Origin: Bacteroidales bacterium
Lineage (GTDB): Bacteria > Bacteroidota > Bacteroidia > Bacteroidales > F082
Direction of reading: 5' to 3'
Assembly: GCA_024400425.1 (NCBI GenBank)
Contig: JAKSMV010000022.1
Location: forward strand, 1 to 58,602
Length of the DNA stretch: 58,602 nucleotides
The notes under the pieces are model-generated. The model did not search any database. It was not told the origin of the DNA and saw only the letters and a program-made list of their open reading frames with translations. Position numbers and translations under genes: made by a program. Positions 25,494 to 33,104 of the stretch are shown in pieces (the stretch's first letter is position 1; each line of letters opens with the position of its first letter).

Positions 25494-27602
25494 ATGAAGA
25501 GAAAAGCATTTACCCTTTGCGTTGCTACACTCGTGTTTGCAGCAATGCTATCCTCCTGTAAAAAGAAAGAAAACGGAGACGAAAGAATCACGACCTTCTA
25601 TGCCACCACCGACATGGAAGGCAGCAAGACCGACCTGAACGGTACCACGGGCGCTGTGACATGGACAAGCGGCGATGCCGTTACCGTGTTCAACGCCGAC
25701 GGCTCCAAAGACGCAACCTTCACCCTTTCGGCTGGCGAAGGCACCGACCAAGGCACCTTTACGGGCGAAATCGAAGAATCGGCCACATACTACGGCATTT
25801 ATCCCGCCAACGACAACCATAGCCTTGAAGACGAGACCATCACCATGTACATACCACAAGAACAAACCTACCGCGCCAACAATTTTGGTCTCGGTTCAGC
25901 CCCAATGGTTGCGAAAACCACAGGTAGCACCATGCAATTCAAGCACGTCTGCGGTGGCATCGCCATCGACTTGGTGGCCACCGAAGCCACTTCCATCACC
26001 GGTATTACGGTGAATGCAAGAAACTATGAAGGACTTAACGGCTATTTCGTCGTGAATTCCGATGGCGTAATCAGCAGCAGCACCAGTAGCACCAGCACAA
26101 CCCATCTGAACTGCAACCCTGCCGTTGAATTAGACCCGACAACTCCTACCCGTTTCTACATCATGCTGCCAGCCCGTACTTACAGCCAAGGCTTGGAAGT
26201 CATTTTCAAGAACGGAGACATACCCGTCTGCACAAAGAACATCGCCACAAGCGGCGTAACCATTCCACGCGCCACCATCAAAACCTTGCAGCAACTGGAT
26301 GTGAACCCGGCAGAACCTGGAGCGCCTGTCATTACAAGTGTTGGCTCAGCATGTCCAAGCTACTACTCCATCGCCGGCAAAACCAATATTTCAAGCGCCG
26401 GCAGCGGCAATCTGGTAACCGTAGGCTTCTGCTGGACCACCACTGAAAGCGAAGCCAGCACGGTGACAAAAGGCACCAACAACTACTATGAGGAAAACAA
26501 CAGCACAGGCTTTACCCCAGGTAATTTCCTTGTTGACCTGACAGGCAAACAGCCTTCAACTACCTACTACCTCCGCTCGTATGCCACCAACAGCAATGGC
26601 GTTACGGCCTATAGTGAAGGTTATGCAGAAGTCACAACTCGAGATAATCCTCCTGCGAACTTAACGCCTGGAAACATAACCGCATTTAATGGTTCTACGG
26701 TCTTGGGTGGAGAATTCACCATAGATGCAGCTGGTCACAAGGTAAAATTCCTGAGAAGCAACCTGCTCTACAACCCCTCCACAAATGCATGGAAAGTTGC
26801 CGGCACCCAGTACTATATGGGAGAAAAGAATAAATACACAAACGGCGAAGATGTATCAAGTATGTACAACAGCACATACACCAGTTACATAACCTTCTTT
26901 GGCTGGGGCACCTCCGGCTACTATGCCAACAACACATACTATAAACCTTGGGAGACAGGAAGGGTAGCCGATAAGGCAATAGGATATGGTTACGGACCAT
27001 TGGGTTGTCAGGATGTTGCCCCCGATTATGCTTTGATATTACGCAGAGACCTATTCAATAACGAACACGGCCAATGTGAAAATTCCGACTGGGGCATCTA
27101 TAATTCGGGGTCTAACCGTTATAGAACTTTAACGGGAGCGGAATTGAACTACATTATTGAACACAGAACCAATGCGACGCAAAAACGAGGCATAGCGAAG
27201 TTAACTATAAGCGGTTCTGAAAATTATTATGGTTACGTCCTTCTCCCCGACAATTTCACACTGCCGGAGGGCTGCACATGGATACCTGCAACCGCCACGA
27301 ATACACCCGCATTTAGTTCTACTACTGGTTGCAACAGCTATACTGAAACTCAATGGACTGCCATGCAAACCGCAGGAGCAGTGTTTTTCCCATGCAACGC
27401 TACCTGTAGAAAAGAAACAACAATGGAAGTGTCAGCCGACGTTGCTTACCGACGCTCTTATTACTGGACTTCAAGCGTCTCGAACGAGGGAACGGCAGAT
27501 GCATATCTGTTAGGAGGAGGATGCAACCAAGGCTATCAGGGGTCAACACCAGGTGAGGCTTCTTACGGTTGCTACGTCCGTCTTGTAAAAGATGTAAATT
27601 AA
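25494..27602 (+). CDS. Fimbrillin-like lipoprotein with a C-terminal paralogous domain
   Basis: A 702-residue lipoprotein; lipobox LSSC with Cys22, followed by KKKE. The N-terminal half (about 35-290) resembles fimbrillin/Mfa-like proteins: KTDLNG, VTWTSGDAVTVFNADG, YYGIYPAN, MQFKHVCGGIAIDL. A central fibronectin-like domain has SVGSACPSYYS and STTYYLRSYATNSNGVTAYS. The C-terminal ~290 residues (FLRSNLLYNPSTNAWKVAG, FGWGTSGY, YRTLTGAELNYI, YYWTSSVS, YGCYVRLVKD) form the aromatic-rich domain common to Bacteroidales and Fibrobacter multigene families. A run of Ser/Thr (SSSTSSTSTT) sits near residue 200. Start 25494 rather than 25446 because the signal peptide begins there. Probably surface-exposed adhesion. 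Confidence 0.75.
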   Translation: MKRKAFTLCVATLVFAAMLSSCKKKENGDERITTFYATTDMEGSKTDLNGTTGAVTWTSGDAVTVFNADGSKDATFTLSAGEGTDQGTFTGEIEESATYYGIYPANDNHSLEDETITMYIPQEQTYRANNFGLGSAPMVAKTTGSTMQFKHVCGGIAIDLVATEATSITGITVNARNYEGLNGYFVVNSDGVISSSTSSTSTTHLNCNPAVELDPTTPTRFYIMLPARTYSQGLEVIFKNGDIPVCTKNIATSGVTIPRATIKTLQQLDVNPAEPGAPVITSVGSACPSYYSIAGKTNISSAGSGNLVTVGFCWTTTESEASTVTKGTNNYYEENNSTGFTPGNFLVDLTGKQPSTTYYLRSYATNSNGVTAYSEGYAEVTTRDNPPANLTPGNITAFNGSTVLGGEFTIDAAGHKVKFLRSNLLYNPSTNAWKVAGTQYYMGEKNKYTNGEDVSSMYNSTYTSYITFFGWGTSGYYANNTYYKPWETGRVADKAIGYGYGPLGCQDVAPDYALILRRDLFNNEHGQCENSDWGIYNSGSNRYRTLTGAELNYIIEHRTNATQKRGIAKLTISGSENYYGYVLLPDNFTLPEGCTWIPATATNTPAFSSTTGCNSYTETQWTAMQTAGAVFFPCNATCRKETTMEVSADVAYRRSYYWTSSVSNEGTADAYLLGGGCNQGYQGSTPGEASYGCYVRLVKDVN

Positions 27603-27938
27603 AGCACCTGATTCTAAAACGGAATAGAGGCTGGCCATTCTTGTGGTCAGCCTCTTTCATATTCGCCAACAAGTTGCGATTTGTCCTTTTTATAGCCAAA
27701 ACATTCTCATCGCGTCTCATTTACCGGCATGTCACCAAAACATCAAAATATCATTTGCATCTTTCATTCTGGATCAAGAAAAATGCATGATTGCCATATT
27801 ATTTCCCAAATTCGTTGGTAATATTTCCAACGAAAATTGTATTTTTGCACAAAATTACGCATATTTGTTATGCATTTCTAAAGTTATTTAAAAAAATAGC
27901 TGTTTTCGCAAACCCTAAATAAAAGCGAAGATTGAAAA
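27603..27938 (+). other. 336-bp intergenic region before the AraC gene
   Basis: Contains the lipoprotein terminator (27626-27660) and, at 27840-27847, a -7 box TATTTTTG. Upstream of the box, GTTGG (27814-27818) and CCAAC (27827-27831) could pair, and the TTGG they include may serve as a -33 element 21 bp from the box. No gene is supported in between. Confidence 0.5.
27626..27660 (+). terminator. Terminator after the lipoprotein gene
   Basis: AGAGGCTGGCC (27626-27636) pairs with GGTCAGCCTCT (27645-27655) over an 8-nt loop, followed by TTC. Confidence 0.75.
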
Positions 27939-28868
27939 ATGGCAGAAAAAAACATCGACATCAGGAAGTTGCTAAAGTCGGACGTGAAGATTGACTTTAA
28001 GCATTATACGGCAAAGCAAGCTGAATTTCCAGATGAATTTTACTCCGACCTCCATACCATCTTGATGATGATTGGCGGCGATGGCTATATCAGTTCGCCC
28101 GAAGCAAAAAGGAAAACCATAAAGGAGGACTGCCTGTGCATGGTTCCACAATACACCAAATTCAAGTTGGAACTGGCTGAACGCGCCGAAGTCTTTTTCT
28201 TGGAATTCGACTATTTGGGCTGCCGATGCGACAAAAAACTATGCAAGTATGAGATTGAAAATGGCGAGCAAATCAAAGCGGAGACCCTTCCCGTGATACC
28301 CATGAACTATGCCTTAAAATCGTATGCCAATCTTTTGAAAGCCTATGTCAGCCATTTCAATGAAATACTCTTTGCCGAGATGAAATACAAGGAATTCTTC
28401 TTCCTGCTTTGCGAGAGCATGACAATCGGCGAATTTGCCAATTTCCTTCATCCGTCGCGCACCAACTACGACACCGTATTCCGCCGCAAGGTACTCGACA
28501 ATGCCGAGCATCATTTCAACGTGCCCGATTTGGCCAAGGCCTGCGGTTATTCGCAATCCTCGTTCCGCATCAAGTTTGCCGAAGAGTTCCACGACTCTCC
28601 AGGCAACTGGATGAAAAGGATTATGATGAAGAAAATAGCCCAGAAACTGGCCAATCCAAACCTACCCTTTTCCGAAATCGCTTTCATGCTCAATATGAGT
28701 TCAGTGAACCATTTCTCGCGTTTCTGCAAGACCAATTTTGACAAAACGCCAACCCAACTCCGCAGCGATATTATCCACAAGCTGATAAAGGATGGGCACC
28801 CTTTGGTGGACACTAGCACCCTCGACACTTTATTCTGCCCGAACGAGGATGCCGAAACGTCCGATTGA
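27939..28868 (+). CDS. AraC-family transcriptional regulator
   Basis: 309 residues. The C-terminal third (about 200-295) carries the double helix-turn-helix: DLAKACGYSQSSFRIKFAEE and ISEIAFMLNMSSVNHFSRFC-like second motif (FSEIAFMLNM, HFSRFCKTNFDKTPTQLR). The N-terminal part is a probable effector or dimer domain without a recognisable cupin motif. It sits alone between the lipoprotein operon and cassette 2, all in one direction, and is the only local regulator, so control of the surface genes is a reasonable inference. Confidence 0.88.
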   Translation: MAEKNIDIRKLLKSDVKIDFKHYTAKQAEFPDEFYSDLHTILMMIGGDGYISSPEAKRKTIKEDCLCMVPQYTKFKLELAERAEVFFLEFDYLGCRCDKKLCKYEIENGEQIKAETLPVIPMNYALKSYANLLKAYVSHFNEILFAEMKYKEFFFLLCESMTIGEFANFLHPSRTNYDTVFRRKVLDNAEHHFNVPDLAKACGYSQSSFRIKFAEEFHDSPGNWMKRIMMKKIAQKLANPNLPFSEIAFMLNMSSVNHFSRFCKTNFDKTPTQLRSDIIHKLIKDGHPLVDTSTLDTLFCPNEDAETSD

Positions 28869-28923
28869 CGGATTTGATAAGTTTTCTGAACAAATTGGTA
28901 AAAGCATTTACTTTGAAACGTTG

Positions 28924-28931
28924 TATTTTTG
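28924..28931 (+). promoter_or_regulatory. Bacteroidetes -7 box for cassette 2
   Basis: TATTTTTG followed by CAGCGTCATT, the same context (TTTGCAGCGTCATT) seen after the mfd -7 box. About 96 bp before the small-protein ATG; no clear -33 element. Confidence 0.45.
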
Positions 28932-29026
28932 CAGCGTCATTAGAGAACCATTTTTAAACAAAATAGAAGTTTGCGGATGGATTACGGTTATTATGGATAA
29001 AATGAAAATCATATAAAATATTTAAA

Positions 29027-29278
29027 ATGAAAAAAATAGCATTAACAATTGCACTGTCATTTGGGCTGATATATGCCGCCAGTGCCCAAGTGTTTATGAT
29101 TGACGACGATGCCAACAACGGCCGTGCTGACGCAGGAGAAGGCGTCAGTGTCATCGTTCCGATACACGGCGTGGAATACGACCAAACCAACTACACCCCG
29201 CTTGGCGGCGGCACACTGCTTCTCGCCGGCTTGGGCGCTGCCTACCTGATGAAAAAGAAAAAACAACAAAACCAATAA
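29027..29278 (+). CDS. Small exported protein with a C-terminal sorting-like signal (cassette 2)
   Basis: 83 residues, paralogous to the protein at 24848-25117. Signal peptide to ASAQ (about residue 20), an acidic mature start QVFMIDDDANNGRADAG, VIVPIHG, then PLGGG, the hydrophobic TLLLAGLGAAYLM and the tail KKKKQQNQ. Here the tail extends four residues beyond the lysines. It precedes its T9SS partner by 12 bp, so the two are one operon, the reverse of the order in cassette 1. No enzyme motif is visible. Confidence 0.7.
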   Translation: MKKIALTIALSFGLIYAASAQVFMIDDDANNGRADAGEGVSVIVPIHGVEYDQTNYTPLGGGTLLLAGLGAAYLMKKKKQQNQ

Positions 29279-29290
29279 TCCAATAACGTT

Positions 29291-32200
29291 ATGAAAACTA
29301 GTATGATTAAGAAAACGATTCTCTTTTCAATACTGTGTCTGGTGGTTGGTTTCATTCCGACGAGCGCTTTCGCCCAGAGTAGCGACCGCGAATTCGTCAT
29401 TGTGAACTTTCATGCTAATCAGATGAATTATTTTTCACTGGCTTCTGATGGGACCATAAGCAATTCAAGCAACTTTGATCCAACTCAGCACATTTGGCAT
29501 TTTGTCCAAGACAATGGTAGGACTGTGTTGTACAACAACCAAGGCTTTTATGTGGCAGCCAATGGTAACAAAATCACTACAACTTCTAATATTTCTAATG
29601 CTGTTACAGTGGTCTTGTATGAAAACGAGCATAAAATTCAGTGTACTCAATTAGGTGGCTATCTACGTTTTTCCAACACTTGGACCTTTAACGGATCAGA
29701 AGGCGCCCAAGGCACGGAAACCACGTATGAGGTTATCACAACTCCATACGATGATGAGATTACGGACGCCAATATCGTAGAACCATCGGGCGATTTGTTT
29801 GGTGAAGGGGCTTATCCATTCACTCATACCAACGCGGAAGGCCATGTGGAATATAACCATTATCATTTCCTTGATGATGACCAGCCCACAGGTTTTGTCG
29901 TGGACCACTATTATTACAAGACGAACGGGGTGTGGGGCGACCATGCCACACCACCTGCAGGAATGACTTTCTCCTATACCTGGACGCTTGGCAATGAAGC
30001 TCAAGGATATGCTACTGTGAACAGCAGTACGGGAGTGGTAACCTTAACCAATCGTCCAATTGACGATTATGTTTTCACAACCTTGAGCCTTAGCGTTGCA
30101 AGTCAGGCTCCGTTTGCCGGCTACACCGATAACGATCAGATTACGTTACGCCTTGTACCGCCTATGTGGAAAAACATGGTGACATCTTTACCGATTGACG
30201 GAGGTTATAATCCGCAAGGAGACGAAATCATCATTAGCACCAACAATGGTTTGGCATGGCTCATTTCCGTTGTCAACGGCTATAATGGCTGTACTGCCAA
30301 CGATTTGTCGGGGAAGACCGTAAGAATGACCTCCGATGTAGATATGGAGGCTTATATTTGGACACCAATTGGTGAGAATGGCAAACCGTTCAAGGGTACG
30401 TTTGATGGCGGTGGCCACGAAATCAAGGGATTGCGTTGCCAACTCACAGGCCAGGAGTCAACAGGTCTTTTTGCTACTGTTGACAATGGTGAGGTGAAAA
30501 ATACGTTTGTGGGTGGCTGTAATTTCATTTACAAAGGAGCACATGAAGGCCATATCGGCATTCTCGCTGATACCATCACTAACAATTCAGTCATTCACAG
30601 CAGTGAAGCAGTGGGTAATATCACTGCCTCTGCAAACCTCGTTGCCATGGGCGGCCTCGTAGGCCTCGTCTATAACAACGCCAATGTCCATTCATCCATG
30701 AGCATGGCTACGCTCAACGGCTACAACATGGGCGGCGCTGTTGGTGAAATACGTGGTGGCAGTTCGCTGAAGAACAGCTTCACCCACGCACACTATACTA
30801 GCACGAACAATGCTGCAGGCCTCGCCTACAAGAACGCAGGCGCCATCGACAACTGCTATGTGCGCGTGCGCAGCGGCAACACATTAACCAACATGTTCGT
30901 CACCGAAGAAACGGGGACTGTCAGTAATGTGTATTATCCCGAAGGACAGACCTCTTCGACAGGTGCCGCCTACACCGCCACGGTCACACCTTATTACTAT
31001 AAGCACGCCGACAACCGCGTTGGCAGCACGCCTTTGCTCCAGCTCCTCAATACCAACCGCGGCACGGGCGCCGAATGGATGCGCACCTCCGCCGGCACGG
31101 GCAACAGCCGTGGCACCAACAGCAGCATCAACGACGACTATCCGGTGCTCAAACTCAACGACTTCAACAGCCTCGCCTCAAGCGATGGCATCGTGCTACG
31201 CTATGGCGACATCAACGACCTGCTTGCGAAATTCAACGCTTCGGGCGATGCCATCGACCTCTACAGAAGTAAGGCGGGTGTCAACTCGAATTCAAGCTCG
31301 GCAGCCAACCTCTACATCAACGAGGATGTCGCCTTGACATCGGACGGCACCATGAATGCCTTCGTCGGCATCACCTCCGACAACTCAGCCGGCACCAACG
31401 GCGCCAACCCGAACGGACTGATGGGCGAAGGACACACCGACAACATCGACTGGCACATGTTCAGCTCGCCGCTGACCAATGCCCCTTTGGGAATCAATTA
31501 TACCGACAACACGCAACACGCTTTCTCGTGGGATGAAAACAGCACGCCGCACTACAGCTTCTATCCTGAAAGTTCGCAAAACGGCTATTTCCCAAGCAAG
31601 ACTTTCGGCACCAATGGTTCGGATGGCACGGATTATTATACCGAATGGGATTTCTACACCTATTATGAACCCGACTACCATTGGATTAATTTCAAGCGCA
31701 ACAGCAATAGCCACTGGCACGAAGATGTGCCTTATTATGGCGATCCTTCAAATCCCGCCGACCATGCACAGATTGTTTATAGCAATGAATCTACCTTGGC
31801 ACCGGGCAAGGGCTATCTGCTTGCCTCCAAGGAAGAGACCTACCTGCAAGCTTACGGCAATCTGAACAATGAAAAGGTTTACGTCAACTTGTCGTATTCT
31901 GCTCCACAGGAAACCAAGTGCCAGGGTTACAACCTCATAGGCAACCCTTACCAGAGCTATCTCGATTTCGACCAATTCGTCATCGAGAACTCGGCAAGTG
32001 GTATCACTTCCTACGTCATCCTCGATGAAGACAAGGGCGGTTATGTGAGTTATGCCGCTACGAGCAGTAAAAACGGCGACATGGCCGACCGCTATATCAA
32101 TATGCATCAGGGCTTCTTTGTGGTTGCTCCTTCAGCAGGGAAATCGGTCAGTTTCAATCCCGCCACAATGCGTTCCGTTGAACCGAATGGAGCCTCATTC

Positions 32201-32848
32201 CGTGGCAGCCAGCCGGCTTACCCATTGGTCAACCTTATCGTGAAGAGTGAAAACGGCAATTCCGACCGTGTCACCATCGAACTTGACCGCCCTGACAACG
32301 GCGGTGCCATAAAGATGAAGCAACTGAAGTCGGGTAATGGCAGCCTCTATGTCCACCACGACGGACAAGACTACAGCATCATCTTTATGCCAACCGGCAC
32401 GACTTCGGCAGCTGTCCGTTTCGTGGCCGATGAAGATGGCGAATTCACCATGACCTGGAACACCCAGAACGGCACGTTCGACAATCTCCACCTTATTGAC
32501 AACATCGCCGGAGTCGATATCGACATGAATGCTTCCAGCGAATACCGCTTTTCAGCAAATACGAAAGATTACGCATCGCGCTTCAAGCTGATGTTCACCT
32601 ACACTGATGTCGAAGAGAACATTGATGCTGACCATGCCGGAACCTTCGCCTTCATGATGGGCGGCAACCTCGTCGTCAATGGTGAAGGCCGCCTGGAAGT
32701 CATCGACATGAACGGCCGCATCATCAGTGCTACCGAACTGAATGGCGCGCAGAACACCGTCGCCTTGCCAAACGCTTCACAAGGCCTCTACATGCTTCGC
32801 TTGACCAACGGCAATGGCGTAAGGGTTCAGAAGATTGTGGTAAGATGA
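29291..32848 (+). CDS. Large T9SS-exported GLUG-repeat surface protein (cassette 2)
   Basis: 1185 residues, a shorter paralogue of the cassette 1 protein. Signal peptide ends near TSAFAQ (about residue 29); an alternative Met lies 4 codons in. One N-terminal beta module (NYFSLASDGTISNSSNFDP), a beta-helix with GLUG-like units (about 330-560; IGENGKPFKGTFDGGGHEIK, MGGLVGLVYNNANVHSS), a region with YNLIGNPYQSYLDF and YINMHQGFFVVAPS, and a T9SS type A sorting domain at the end (RLEVIDMNGRIIS ... VRVQKIVVR). The C-terminal ~400 residues match cassette 1 closely; the N-terminal repeat array is shorter. Probably exported across the outer membrane and anchored there. Confidence 0.85.
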   Translation: MKTSMIKKTILFSILCLVVGFIPTSAFAQSSDREFVIVNFHANQMNYFSLASDGTISNSSNFDPTQHIWHFVQDNGRTVLYNNQGFYVAANGNKITTTSNISNAVTVVLYENEHKIQCTQLGGYLRFSNTWTFNGSEGAQGTETTYEVITTPYDDEITDANIVEPSGDLFGEGAYPFTHTNAEGHVEYNHYHFLDDDQPTGFVVDHYYYKTNGVWGDHATPPAGMTFSYTWTLGNEAQGYATVNSSTGVVTLTNRPIDDYVFTTLSLSVASQAPFAGYTDNDQITLRLVPPMWKNMVTSLPIDGGYNPQGDEIIISTNNGLAWLISVVNGYNGCTANDLSGKTVRMTSDVDMEAYIWTPIGENGKPFKGTFDGGGHEIKGLRCQLTGQESTGLFATVDNGEVKNTFVGGCNFIYKGAHEGHIGILADTITNNSVIHSSEAVGNITASANLVAMGGLVGLVYNNANVHSSMSMATLNGYNMGGAVGEIRGGSSLKNSFTHAHYTSTNNAAGLAYKNAGAIDNCYVRVRSGNTLTNMFVTEETGTVSNVYYPEGQTSSTGAAYTATVTPYYYKHADNRVGSTPLLQLLNTNRGTGAEWMRTSAGTGNSRGTNSSINDDYPVLKLNDFNSLASSDGIVLRYGDINDLLAKFNASGDAIDLYRSKAGVNSNSSSAANLYINEDVALTSDGTMNAFVGITSDNSAGTNGANPNGLMGEGHTDNIDWHMFSSPLTNAPLGINYTDNTQHAFSWDENSTPHYSFYPESSQNGYFPSKTFGTNGSDGTDYYTEWDFYTYYEPDYHWINFKRNSNSHWHEDVPYYGDPSNPADHAQIVYSNESTLAPGKGYLLASKEETYLQAYGNLNNEKVYVNLSYSAPQETKCQGYNLIGNPYQSYLDFDQFVIENSASGITSYVILDEDKGGYVSYAATSSKNGDMADRYINMHQGFFVVAPSAGKSVSFNPATMRSVEPNGASFRGSQPAYPLVNLIVKSENGNSDRVTIELDRPDNGGAIKMKQLKSGNGSLYVHHDGQDYSIIFMPTGTTSAAVRFVADEDGEFTMTWNTQNGTFDNLHLIDNIAGVDIDMNASSEYRFSANTKDYASRFKLMFTYTDVEENIDADHAGTFAFMMGGNLVVNGEGRLEVIDMNGRIISATELNGAQNTVALPNASQGLYMLRLTNGNGVRVQKIVVR

Positions 32849-32979
32849 AATGGATGGATGGTTATGGGCAACGGGTACAAACTGTAACCAATAACTAATA
32901 GTCACGCGGAAGTCAATTTGAACAAATACACAAGAAAATAAAGGAGAACAAGTTTCATAATCATTATGATTTTTCCTAC

Positions 32980-33008
32980 GGAGAGGCGCGAAAGCGCCTC
33001 TCCTTTCT
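32980..33008 (+). terminator. Terminator of cassette 2
   Basis: GGAGAGGCGC (32980-32989), tetraloop GAAA, GCGCCTCTCC (32994-33003), then TTTCTT: a perfect 10-bp stem, almost the same as the cassette 1 terminator. Confidence 0.85.
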
Positions 33009-33060
33009 TATTGGCAAGAAGGTTTTCCATGCAATATGAGCCCAAAAACCAATTTATCAT

Positions 33061-33068
33061 TACTTTTG
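33061..33068 (+). promoter_or_regulatory. Bacteroidetes -7 box for mutS2
   Basis: TACTTTTG followed by CAA matches TAnnTTTG, 37 bp before the GTG start. The -33 element is not clear. Confidence 0.45.
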
Positions 33069-33104
33069 CAACTCAAAACAATTTGGAAGCAATAACTTTT
33101 CACC

